Source: Rhodococcus sp. 06-235-1A (GTDB lineage Bacteria; Actinomycetota; Actinomycetes; Mycobacteriales; Mycobacteriaceae). From it: a stretch of DNA of 64,000 nt. The notes below the pieces were generated by a model. That model was not told the origin of the DNA, ran no database searches, and saw only the letters and a list, made by a program, of their open reading frames with translations. The DNA lies in assembly GCF_002258785.1 (NCBI RefSeq), contig NZ_NOYI01000020.1:62001-126000 (forward strand), written 5' to 3'. This document shows positions 42,726 through 50,816 of the stretch, in pieces; positions within the stretch are counted from its first letter, which is position 1, and every line of letters begins with the position of its first letter. A program made the position numbers and the translations under genes.

Positions 42726-43676
42726 TCAGTGGCGCAGTGCAGTCGGCCACGCGGAGCGATCGAGCCCGTGAGTGCGGAGCATCGCCAGCGCAATGCGTTC
42801 CATGCCGAAGCCGACGCAGGCACTGTGAGCCGGTTCTCCGTCGACGGTGGAGATGTCGAAGGTGTGGCCGAAGTGGTCGCGGTGGCAGTTGCACGAGACG
42901 ACCGCCGTACCGTCGTCGAGATCTCCGTAGAGCTTGACGACCAGTTCGGTCTTGAGATTCTCGTTGCGCTGGTTCGCTGCGAGCATGCGTCCGGCGCGGC
43001 CGAAGAACGGATCGTTGGCGATGACCGCCTCGGCTTCCAGCCCCAGATCTGCCAGCACCTGCAAGCCGCGTGGCACCCAGCGTTCGCGGTGGGCGATCGC
43101 TTCGTCCGGCGTGCCCACTCGGACGAACTCGTGCATCCGAAACGCTTGCATCCGAGCCGGATCCACCGCAGGCTCGTGCCGGAAGCAGTAGCCGTAGATG
43201 TCCATCAGCGTGCCCTCGGCAGGCAATGTGCCGGTGAGCATCGAGTACGACGGGTGGCAGGCGGCCGAGACCAACATGGTTCCGGCGGAATGCAGAAAGT
43301 GATCCCAGTCCTTACCGTCGGACCTCTCCGCCAACAACGCCGCGTGTTCCTTGTTGTCGCCCTCGAAGGTGTTGATGGCACCGGTGAGGTTGGGGAAGGA
43401 CGCGATGTAGTCGGTGCGCTCGAAGGCTTCTCGTGGAAAGACCGGAGCGAATCTGAATCGGGTGGCCTGACGGCCGTGTTCGGCTACCCCGGCCTCGGTG
43501 ACGCGAGCGTCGACGAACTCGATGATGTCCTCGAATTCGCCACTGCGCCCGTACAACCCGGGAATCGAGCTGGGAACCAGCAAGCCGGCATCGACGAGCT
43601 CGGCACGGAAAGCTGCTCGCGCAGAGTCGAGTTCGGTCAGTTCTGTCTCCGGTGCGGAGTGCATGGTGGTCATCAC
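42726..43676 (-). CDS. Amino acid:[acyl-carrier-protein] ligase (class II aaRS homologue)
   Basis: A 316-residue seryl-tRNA-synthetase-like catalytic domain without a tRNA-binding arm. It activates an amino acid with ATP and loads it on a carrier protein. The zinc ligands of the family are present: Cys140 (SAACHPSY), Glu183 (MHEFV) and Cys287 (HSACVGFG), matching C131/E176/C279 of the Bradyrhizobium enzyme Bll0957 as I recall. Motif 2 is FRHEPAVDPARMQAF and motif 3 GFGMERIAL. Known members load glycine or alanine. The start (GTG 43676, ATG 43673 or 43664) overlaps the dehydrogenase stop. The cognate ACP gene is two genes upstream. Confidence 0.9.
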   Translation of the reverse strand: MMTTMHSAPETELTELDSARAAFRAELVDAGLLVPSSIPGLYGRSGEFEDIIEFVDARVTEAGVAEHGRQATRFRFAPVFPREAFERTDYIASFPNLTGAINTFEGDNKEHAALLAERSDGKDWDHFLHSAGTMLVSAACHPSYSMLTGTLPAEGTLMDIYGYCFRHEPAVDPARMQAFRMHEFVRVGTPDEAIAHRERWVPRGLQVLADLGLEAEAVIANDPFFGRAGRMLAANQRNENLKTELVVKLYGDLDDGTAVVSCNCHRDHFGHTFDISTVDGEPAHSACVGFGMERIALAMLRTHGLDRSAWPTALRH

Positions 43677-44827
43677 TTGCCCTTGTAGACGAGGGAGAGC
43701 TGCGAGTTGTGTCCCAGGATGCGTTCGTTGCTGACCATGATCGCGGACCCGTGCGCGTCACGAAGGTGACGGCCGATGCTGAGCTCGCCGTCCTGCCGAT
43801 ACCCGGAAATGCCGCAGATCTGCAGAGCCTTGCCGACGATGTCGATGACGAGCGTCGACGCGGTCACCTTGACGTTGTTGATCTTGAGTGCGAAACCGAT
43901 GGCACCGAGCTCGGCCGGGCTGTCTGCGACGGCCTCGAACTTCGCAGCGGCCCCGAACACCGTGTCCACCAGCTGCTCGTGAACCACCATCAACTCCGCC
44001 AGCCGCAGTGCGCTCGGCGGCGGGGTTCCCGGCGTCTTGCGCGCGGCTTTCTGCACGGACTTGCGTGCCTTCGTCACGGCTGCGTCGGCGATGCCGAGCC
44101 ACGCCGAACCCCACAGCACGTGCGCCACCGGAAGCATGGTCTGAGCCGAGATGTCGCCGTAGTTGTCGCCCAGAATGTTCGAGGTCGTCGTGCGTGCGGC
44201 GAGCATGAAGCCGGGACTGCAGGTGCCACGAAATCCGAGTGTGTCCCAGGTGCCGGTCTTCTCCAGCGTCACATCGGGCTTCTCGCACACCACGAGGACC
44301 TGGTCGCTCGGCGGGCTGTCGACGCTGCGTCGTGCCGTTGCCAGCACGATCTGCGCGTACTCGCCGTACGAGATGACGGGCGCGTTCTTGGTCAGGGTGA
44401 TCCGTTCACCGTCGTACTCCACCGCACAACTGCTCGAGCGGACGTCGCCGCCGATGTTGATTTCGGTAGTGGCGGAGGCCACCAATATGCGATCGGTCAC
44501 AATGCGTCGCTGAAGATCTGCCATGGCGTCGGACTTGCCGTGGCGGACGATGCTGAGCACCTGCGACTGGTGCATCACGAAGATCATCGCCGTCGAAGCG
44601 CACTCGGAGCCGAGGGCACGCGAGATGCGGGCGATGTCGGTCAAGGTTGCCCCGCCGCCGCCGAACTCCCGCGGAATTCCGACACCGAGGAGTCCGGCGT
44701 CGCGCAGCGCATCCACCGATTCGGTGGGGAAGCGGGCATCGCGATCGACCTCGTCGGCGTGGGTCCGCAGTACGGCCAGCACGTCGGTCATCGACTGGTC
44801 GATCGAGCTCTCGTAGACGGTGGTCAT
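43673..44827 (-). CDS. Acyl-CoA-dehydrogenase-family flavoprotein, likely acting on aminoacyl-ACP
   Basis: A 384-residue flavoprotein of the acyl-CoA dehydrogenase fold: DAGLLGVGIPREFGGGG, the mid-domain TWDTLGFRGTCS, and the C-terminal helical domain. It begins 4 bp after the ACP gene and overlaps the ligase gene, so its substrate is more likely an ACP-bound acyl group than CoA. Precedent: prolyl-carrier-protein oxidases in pyrrole biosynthesis. The typical catalytic Glu position was not assigned by eye. A flavin monooxygenase role (as in some family members) is an alternative. Confidence 0.85.
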   Translation of the reverse strand: MTTVYESSIDQSMTDVLAVLRTHADEVDRDARFPTESVDALRDAGLLGVGIPREFGGGGATLTDIARISRALGSECASTAMIFVMHQSQVLSIVRHGKSDAMADLQRRIVTDRILVASATTEINIGGDVRSSSCAVEYDGERITLTKNAPVISYGEYAQIVLATARRSVDSPPSDQVLVVCEKPDVTLEKTGTWDTLGFRGTCSPGFMLAARTTTSNILGDNYGDISAQTMLPVAHVLWGSAWLGIADAAVTKARKSVQKAARKTPGTPPPSALRLAELMVVHEQLVDTVFGAAAKFEAVADSPAELGAIGFALKINNVKVTASTLVIDIVGKALQICGISGYRQDGELSIGRHLRDAHGSAIMVSNERILGHNSQLSLVYKGK

Positions 44828-44831
44828 GGCC

Positions 44832-45089
44832 TCAGTCCGTCAGCTGGGCGATGGCTGCGGCGATCGCGTTGATGCTGCCGAACGTCGACTTCTGCAGCAT
44901 GGTGTCGGGGAATTCGACGTCGAACTCGTCCTCGAGGGCGATCATGACGTTGACACTGGCGTGCGAGGTGAGGCCGCTGTCGTACAGATCGGCGGCTTCG
45001 TCGATGCCCTCCACGGGGACCGGCAGCTTTCCGAATTTCTCCAGCACGGTTCGCACTCGAACCACGTCGTGAGCATTGAGCGTCTGCAT
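44832..45089 (-). CDS. Acyl carrier protein for the amino acid:ACP ligase
   Basis: An 85-residue carrier protein. The 4'-phosphopantetheine site is Ser42 in LYDSGLTSHASVNVM, the LTS form typical of carriers served by aaRS-like ligases rather than the DSL of fatty-acid ACPs. The helix after it (IALEDEFDVEFPD) is acidic as in all ACPs. GGAGG lies 7 nt before the ATG. It is the first gene of a ten-gene minus-strand operon that runs to 32924. Confidence 0.92.
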   Translation of the reverse strand: MQTLNAHDVVRVRTVLEKFGKLPVPVEGIDEAADLYDSGLTSHASVNVMIALEDEFDVEFPDTMLQKSTFGSINAIAAAIAQLTD

Positions 45090-45196
45090 CGAAAACCTCC
45101 ACCGATCGCGTTAACCACGAGACCGGACGGCCTCGTCGTCGACTCAAGGTCTGCTGGCTGTGCGCCTATTCGACCCTAAGTCTCCCCAGACCCGCT

Positions 45197-45219
45197 CAAA
45201 CAATATCCTAGATTGTTTA
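45197..45219 (-). promoter_or_regulatory. Inverted repeat over the -10 region of the ACP operon
   Basis: AAACAAT (45198-45204) and ATTGTTT (45212-45218) are perfect 7-bp arms with a 7-bp spacer. On the minus strand the spacer contains TAGGAT, a good actinobacterial -10, so a bound protein would cover the promoter about 110 bp before the ACP start. Similar half-sites lie at 32871-32897 and 27302. Confidence 0.55.
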
Positions 45220-45340
45220 GTAGCGTTACCGCGATGCCCGTATCGGTTGTCCGCACCGCCGTACACTTCGAGAGGAGCGGGGGCTCGTACTGGTGCCGGA
45301 TCGGGCATCGAATCGCAATGTGCAAAGGATCGTCTGTTCG

Positions 45341-46816
45341 ATGAGTGGAGTCTGCGGGGTATCGGTGGGTACCGGTGCCGTGCGCATCGCGTACATCGCC
45401 GACGGTCGCCGCGTCGAGGACTCCATCGATGCGGAGGGTGCACACGACCTGCTGCCCGGCAAGCTCGTCGATCACGGACCGTTCGAGGACATAGTCCTCG
45501 CCGGGTGGGACACCGCGGCCGTGACGGCGCTTCTCGAGACCCTGGGCGAAAGAACCGAGCCGAAGGCTCGGATGGTCGACGAATCGCAGGCCCTGATGGC
45601 CTACGCCCGCACGGTTCCCGGACTGGCCGACAAGGACTACGTCCTGGTCGTGGACCTGGGTAAGAAGGGGCTGTCGGCCACCGCCCTCGATGTCGCAGGC
45701 GACTACGTGGAGTGGACCGCCCGCACCGTAGACATCAGCGGCGATCGATTCGACGAGGTCGTCCGAAGCATCGTGATGGCCAAGGGAATTCTTCCTCCTC
45801 CCGTGGGCCCCGAGGGCGACGAGGAGTACCAGGCGTTCTTTCGCGAACTCAAGGAGCTCGTGAGCACCTCGGTCGGAGTCAGGGCACCCAACCGCGGGCC
45901 GATGCTGCTCTCCCGCAAGGAGTTCGAGCGAGAGATCACGCCGCTGGTCATCGACGTTCTCGACTGGGCATCGAAGCAGGCCCCGGACGCGGTTCTCCTC
46001 GTCGGAGGTGGCGCGGCAATTCCAGTGGTGCGCACCATCATCGAGGACAAATGGGACGTGCCGGTGCACGTCCCCGAGGTGCCCGTGATGACCGTTGCAA
46101 CGGGTGCCGCGCTCGATGTCGTCCCGCAGATCGACGACGTCGGAACCGTGACCGTGCCCGACGACGCATCGGCACTGTTCGATCCGCAATCCACGTCGTC
46201 GGATGCAGGTGTGCTCGACGCCTCGGTGGTCGAAGGGTTGGTGGTCGATCAGTTCGCGGCCGAGGACCTGGCCGTCGATCCGACCGTGTTCGGGTCCATC
46301 GACCACGCACCGACCGAACTCGACACCGAGGACCTCGATGCCCGTGACGTAGCGGCCGCACCGCTCGACCTCGACGAGCTGTTCGACGCACCGATGTCCG
46401 GCGCGGAACTACTCGATCGAACCGGTTTCGGCAGCCCCGAACTCGACCCCGGACTACATCCGTCCACGCACCCGTCTCCGCGCCGAGTCGAGACGCCGGC
46501 TCCGATTCGTCGGCGTGTCCGATGGTCGGTGCGAGACGCGTCACTGATGGTCGGTGCCGTGTCGGTCATCGCGATCGTGTGGGGCCTGATCTACACCCGA
46601 AGCGATACTGCTCCGCCACCGCCTATCGCGGCATCCGCTGTCTACGACGACCCGGTACTGGCATCGGTGCTGCCCGACGCAGGACCCGCGGTGCCGGTCG
46701 CCGAGCCGCCCGTCCTCGGACCTGCTCGACTGCCCGACGCAGATCTGTACGAGAGAACGTTCGTCTACGACGGCGAGCTGTACCAACCGATCGTCGACTC
46801 GGAGCTTCCGGAGTAG
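45341..46816 (+). CDS. Membrane-anchored Hsp70-like ATPase, paralogue 2
   Basis: A 491-residue member of the same family as 24754: N-terminal CGVSVGTGAVRIAYI, phosphate-2 like LVVDLGKKGLSATALD, and AVLLVGGGAAIPVVRTII. The sequence is the most diverged of the three (no CR-AKE helix recognised, KK in the phosphate-2 loop). An acidic linker (residues about 290-385) precedes one membrane helix (about 400-418) and a short external tail of 70 residues that is only moderately Pro-rich. ATG 45341 follows AAAGGA. It is divergent from the ACP operon and tandem with paralogue 3. Confidence 0.75.
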   Translation: MSGVCGVSVGTGAVRIAYIADGRRVEDSIDAEGAHDLLPGKLVDHGPFEDIVLAGWDTAAVTALLETLGERTEPKARMVDESQALMAYARTVPGLADKDYVLVVDLGKKGLSATALDVAGDYVEWTARTVDISGDRFDEVVRSIVMAKGILPPPVGPEGDEEYQAFFRELKELVSTSVGVRAPNRGPMLLSRKEFEREITPLVIDVLDWASKQAPDAVLLVGGGAAIPVVRTIIEDKWDVPVHVPEVPVMTVATGAALDVVPQIDDVGTVTVPDDASALFDPQSTSSDAGVLDASVVEGLVVDQFAAEDLAVDPTVFGSIDHAPTELDTEDLDARDVAAAPLDLDELFDAPMSGAELLDRTGFGSPELDPGLHPSTHPSPRRVETPAPIRRRVRWSVRDASLMVGAVSVIAIVWGLIYTRSDTAPPPPIAASAVYDDPVLASVLPDAGPAVPVAEPPVLGPARLPDADLYERTFVYDGELYQPIVDSELPE

Positions 46817-46991
46817 ACCGCACGTTCGATTCGACGCGTTCGACCGAGGCGTACGACTTGTTTCTTCGCAGCCGCGTGCGGCCGCCTCCGGGGCACGCGC
46901 CCCGTCGTTTCGGCCGAGGCGGTAGCCTGGCGATCTGGACGAGGTCTATCGCGTCCAGATGCAATGTCCGAACAGAGTGAGGCCGACGACC

Positions 46992-49010
46992 GTGACTGTG
47001 CTGCTTGGGGTGTCCATGGGGACCCGGGCTGTGCGTACGGCGCAGCCCCGTGCCGAGCAGTTCACGGTGCCCGTCGCAGATCAGTCCGGCCTGGTCAGCG
47101 ACATCGAGCGACCATTGTTCTTCCGCAACGAACTCATCGACAGCGTGGGCGGAGATCTGCCGCACCTGGCCGCCGAGTCCATCGGTGCCGCCGCCGAAAC
47201 CGAGCCCGAACTCGCCACCGGCGTCGCCTACCGCGACCCGAGGCAGGCGGACGCGCTCCATGCCGCACTCGCCGGCGCGCACCTGCACAACTACCACCTG
47301 GTGCACGAGGTGGAAGCTGTCGTCGAGTACCTCGCAGCCACCGGTGAGGCACGCAACTGCAGCTCGGTCGCCCTGTTCGATCTCGGCAGCTCCGGATTGA
47401 CGGTCAGTGTCGTCGACTTGGTGCAGCGCACCGTCATCGCCTCGCAGCGATCGGGTGAGTACAGCGGCGATCTGCTGGACGCCTACGTGCGCAACAACCA
47501 GCTCCAGCGCCTCGGCAAGAGTTCGACCGACCCCGACATGGCGCTGTTCGAGAAGCGCTGCCGTATCGCCAAGGAACGTCTGTCCACCCAGGACGCAGTG
47601 TGTCTGCCCGATGCGAGCGGAATGATCCTGCTCTCACGCGAGAACTTCGAGCTGCTCATCACCGATCTGCTCGACGAAGCCATCGAATTCGCGCGCGGAG
47701 TGATGATCGGTGCGAACGCCCCGATCGACGCCGTGGTGCTGATCGGCGGCGGCGCGCGCATGCCGATCGTGCAGAACCGTGTCGGACCGCTGCTGGAGCT
47801 GCCGTCGATCGTTCCGACCGAGCCCGAGACCGTCGCGGCACGGGGAGCGGCACTGGCCGCTCGGCCGCATTCGCGCACTCGAAACGGCGCGCGCCCGGCT
47901 CCCGACGCGATCGGGCCGGCAGTGGGTGCGGTGCATCCGGCGGTGTCGGTCGACACCGAGGCGTCGGTCGAGAGCGCGCCGCGGGTGGAATCGGCACCCT
48001 CGGTGCCCAGTGCTCTACCGCCCCGTTCCGCGCGGCCGCGTCCGCCACTGCCCGCGCCGGTCCGACCGGTGCCGGCTCGAAACGAATCACTGCATGCCGC
48101 CCCGTCGGTTCCGGCTCCCGAGCCCGCAGCGTCTCGTCCTGTTCCGGCCCGTCCGTGGATCGCGGCGGCTCCGATCGACGGCACAGCCACCGAGGCTCCA
48201 CGCGAGACCGCGGACACGACCGCTGGTTTCGAATCCTCGAGATTCACCGATCCCGTTGTAGATTCTTCCGATTCCGTCGCAGTCGTACCGGCATCGACGT
48301 CGGCTGTAGTAGATGATGTTCTCGACGATCACGTGCAGGGGGCGCGGGTCGACGGGGAGGTCGTCGCGTTGAGCACGAATTCGGGGGAGCAGACTGTCGA
48401 GGGTTCGATCGACGAGGTTGCGGCAACCGATTCCGTAGCGTCCGAAGCTGTTGTTGCAGGCGCTGTTTCGAATGTGCCCGAGACCGACGCCTCGGTTGTC
48501 GACGACGGCAAGCCGGTTCCGTTCCAACTGAAGAACGTCTACTGGCTCGATGCCGATTACGACGACGACGACGGTGAGGACGATCGCACCCGCGCTCGTC
48601 GTAGGCTTCGCACCGGTGGTGTGCTCGCGCTCGGTCTTGCTGCGGTGGTAGCCGTGTCCGGGTTCATGCTCACCCAGCAGAACACGCCGCAGGTGGTCGA
48701 CACCTCGGTCAGTCGCACCCAGGCCGAGGTTCCGGCGGTCACCACGACGGCACCCACATCGGTGGTGCCTGCGCCGGTGCTGCCGCCGCCCGCACCGGAG
48801 ACCACCGTCGAACCGACGACCGTGCCGCCGGAGACCGAAGTGTACGAGGAGCCTTGGACGCCGGAGCCGACGACCACCACGGCCGAGCCGGCACCGCCGC
48901 CGCCCGTCGAGTCCGTTCCTCCGACGACGCAGCAGCCGCCGCCACTGATCCCGGGATTCCCGGACTTCACGTTGCCCGGGTTCCCGCCGATCGCGCCTCC
49001 CGCCCCCTGA
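46992..49010 (+). CDS. Membrane-anchored Hsp70-like ATPase, paralogue 3
   Basis: A 672-residue protein. NBD residues about 1-290: LLGVSMGTRAVRTA, VALFDLGSSGLTVSVVD, CRIAKERLSTQDAVCLPD and AVVLIGGGARMPIVQN, nearly parallel to the 24754 protein. A long Pro/Ala/Ser-rich and acidic cytosolic linker (about 295-530) follows, then one membrane helix (about 542-560) and a Pro/Thr-rich external tail that ends in LIPGFPDFTLPGFPP, like the end of paralogue 1. The GTG at 46992 aligns with the starts of both paralogues; ATG 46959 is an alternative. Function unknown. Confidence 0.78.
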   Translation: MTVLLGVSMGTRAVRTAQPRAEQFTVPVADQSGLVSDIERPLFFRNELIDSVGGDLPHLAAESIGAAAETEPELATGVAYRDPRQADALHAALAGAHLHNYHLVHEVEAVVEYLAATGEARNCSSVALFDLGSSGLTVSVVDLVQRTVIASQRSGEYSGDLLDAYVRNNQLQRLGKSSTDPDMALFEKRCRIAKERLSTQDAVCLPDASGMILLSRENFELLITDLLDEAIEFARGVMIGANAPIDAVVLIGGGARMPIVQNRVGPLLELPSIVPTEPETVAARGAALAARPHSRTRNGARPAPDAIGPAVGAVHPAVSVDTEASVESAPRVESAPSVPSALPPRSARPRPPLPAPVRPVPARNESLHAAPSVPAPEPAASRPVPARPWIAAAPIDGTATEAPRETADTTAGFESSRFTDPVVDSSDSVAVVPASTSAVVDDVLDDHVQGARVDGEVVALSTNSGEQTVEGSIDEVAATDSVASEAVVAGAVSNVPETDASVVDDGKPVPFQLKNVYWLDADYDDDDGEDDRTRARRRLRTGGVLALGLAAVVAVSGFMLTQQNTPQVVDTSVSRTQAEVPAVTTTAPTSVVPAPVLPPPAPETTVEPTTVPPETEVYEEPWTPEPTTTTAEPAPPPPVESVPPTTQQPPPLIPGFPDFTLPGFPPIAPPAP

Positions 49011-49016
49011 ACGGCT

Positions 49017-49541
49017 TCACCTGTCCGCGTGAGTGTTTCGCGGCCTGATGTGCTCGAAGATCAGAATCGTCTCGGTTGCGGCGACGGCGGGGTCGGCACT
49101 GAGGTTCTCGACGACGAAGTCTCGCAGGGTGGCGGTGTCGACGGTCGCCACGTGCACGAGGAAGTCGTCGGCGCCGGCGATGAAGTAGATGTTCAGCGTC
49201 TCTGCGCGTGAGGCAATCTTCGATCCGAATTCGCTGATGCGTCGTCGAGCATCTGCTTGGAGCCGGACCGAGATCATGGCCTGGATGCCCTGGCCGAGGG
49301 CCTCGGGGTCGATGTCGGCGTGGAATCCGCGGATGACACCGCGTTCGACGAGGGCACGAACCCGGGCGAGTGCGGTGGACGGAGCGACACCGGCCGCCGC
49401 AGCGAGTGCGTTGTTGGGGGTACGGGCGTCGCGGCGGAGCTCGTCGAGCAGGATGTGGTCGATTCGGTCCAGCGGGATCGGCCGAACATCGTTCGACTGA
49501 GACCCCGTGCCGCCCGTCTGGAAAGAACTATTGCTCACCAT
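49017..49541 (-). CDS. aldR: Lrp/AsnC-family regulator, AldR type
   Basis: A 174-residue Lrp/AsnC regulator: helix-turn-helix at about residues 25-75 (LDRIDHILLDELRRDARTPNNALAAAAGVAPSTALARVRALVERGVI) and a RAM ligand domain (AMISVRLQADARRRI, IAGADDFLVHVATVD). Divergent transcription from alanine dehydrogenase matches AldR (Rv2779c), which senses alanine and controls ald in mycobacteria. The ATG at 49541 (MVSNSSF) is preferred over 49568. Confidence 0.9.
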   Translation of the reverse strand: MVSNSSFQTGGTGSQSNDVRPIPLDRIDHILLDELRRDARTPNNALAAAAGVAPSTALARVRALVERGVIRGFHADIDPEALGQGIQAMISVRLQADARRRISEFGSKIASRAETLNIYFIAGADDFLVHVATVDTATLRDFVVENLSADPAVAATETILIFEHIRPRNTHADR

Positions 49542-49657
49542 TCCGGGAGTGTACAGAATTATATTCACTTCCGTTGCGGCTATTCCGTAGATAATTCATA
49601 GTTGGCCTACACGGATGGAGCCACGGCTTCACGTCACCCACCGCCGAGGAGGCCGCC
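49542..49657. promoter_or_regulatory. aldR-ald intergenic control region
   Basis: A 116-bp AT-rich region in a GC-rich genome. It holds the palindrome GAAT-TAT-ATTC (about 49556-49566) and a second AT-rich stretch, GATAATTCATAG, about 35 bp further; both are plausible AldR boxes. Confidence 0.5.
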
Positions 49658-50740
49658 ATGAAGATCGGAATTCCACGCGAGATCAAGAACCACGAATACC
49701 GGGTGGCCATCACCCCGGCAGGCGTGCACGAACTGGTCTCGCGAGGACACGAAGTGATCATCGAAACCGAGGCAGGAGCCGGGTCGTCGTTCACCGACAC
49801 CGACTACAAGGCCGCCGGTGCACAGATCCTCACCGACGTCGCCGAGGTCTGGGAGAAGGCCGATCTGCTGCTGAAGGTCAAAGAGCCCATCGCCGAAGAG
49901 TATTCACGCTTGCGCAAGGGACAGGTGCTGTTCACCTACCTGCACCTGGCCGCCTCGAAGGCGTGCACCGATGCGCTGCTGGAGTTGGGTACCACGGCCA
50001 TTGCCTACGAAACGGTTACTGCCGCAGACGGTTCCCTGCCATTGCTCGCACCGATGAGTGAAGTTGCCGGACGCCTCGCGCCCCAGGCCGGCGCCTACCA
50101 CCTGATGTCCAGCGAAGGTGGACGCGGAGTTCTGATGGGCGGCGTACCCGGAGTGCGTCCCGCCAACGTCGTCGTCATCGGAGCCGGCGTATCCGGAAAG
50201 AATGCCACTGCAATCGCTTTCGGCATGCATGCCGACGTCACCGTCCTCGATCTCGATGTGAAAGCGCTACGCGCCATCGATGATCAGTACCGCGGTGCCG
50301 TCAAGACGCTGGTGTCGAACGCCTACGAGCTCGAACAGGCCGTCCTTGCGGCGGATCTCGTCATCGGTGCAGTACTGGTGCCCGGCGCAAAGGCTCCGAA
50401 GTTGGTGTCCAACAGCCTGGTTCAGCGCATGAAGCCCGGTTCGGTTCTGGTCGACATCGCTATCGATCAGGGCGGCTGCTTCGAGGACTCGCACGCCACC
50501 ACTCACGCCGATCCCACGTACAAGGTGCACGAGTCCGTGTTCTACTGCGTCGCCAACATGCCCGGTGCGGTTCCGCGCACCTCCACCTACGCGCTCACCA
50601 ATGCCACGCTGCCGTACGTCGTCGCACTTGCCGACAAGGGTTGGGAAGCTGCCTGCGAGGCGGACTCGGGACTGAAGGCCGGCCTGAGCACACACAACGG
50701 TGCCCTGCTGTCGGAGACGGTTGCGGCTGCATTCGCCTGA
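49658..50740 (+). CDS. ald: Alanine dehydrogenase
   Basis: A 360-residue NAD-dependent L-alanine dehydrogenase (alanine + NAD + H2O to pyruvate + NH4 + NADH). N-terminal [20 protein letters not shown], the substrate-binding LKVKEP, TYLHLAA, and the NAD motif [15 protein letters not shown] with Asp in TVLDLDV. GGAGG precedes the ATG. Length and motifs are standard. Control by AldR from the divergent gene is expected, for alanine use and redox balance at low oxygen. Confidence 0.97.
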   Translation: MKIGIPREIKNHEYRVAITPAGVHELVSRGHEVIIETEAGAGSSFTDTDYKAAGAQILTDVAEVWEKADLLLKVKEPIAEEYSRLRKGQVLFTYLHLAASKACTDALLELGTTAIAYETVTAADGSLPLLAPMSEVAGRLAPQAGAYHLMSSEGGRGVLMGGVPGVRPANVVVIGAGVSGKNATAIAFGMHADVTVLDLDVKALRAIDDQYRGAVKTLVSNAYELEQAVLAADLVIGAVLVPGAKAPKLVSNSLVQRMKPGSVLVDIAIDQGGCFEDSHATTHADPTYKVHESVFYCVANMPGAVPRTSTYALTNATLPYVVALADKGWEAACEADSGLKAGLSTHNGALLSETVAAAFA

Positions 50741-50756
50741 CCGGAGCGGCTCCGCC

Positions 50757-50794
50757 GCACGTGCACGAAACCTCGTAGTCCACTACGAAGTTCT
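50757..50794. repeat. Palindromic repeat, copy 2 (inverted relative to 30855)
   Basis: GCACGTGCACGAAACC followed by TCGTAGTCCACTACGAAGTT. It is the reverse complement of the element at 30855-30892 with few differences. Here too it sits between convergent genes (ald and the YibE/F gene). Confidence 0.65.
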
Positions 50795-50816
50795 ACTCAC
50801 CTGCGGCGAAGCCGCT

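Noticed and set aside
27430..45089. Cluster as a complete exosortase/PEP-CTERM or Wzy-type capsule locus
   Set aside because: Exosortase-associated-type hydrolases and a Wzx-like flippase are present, but no exosortase, Wzy with clear signature, Wzz or BY-kinase gene is seen.
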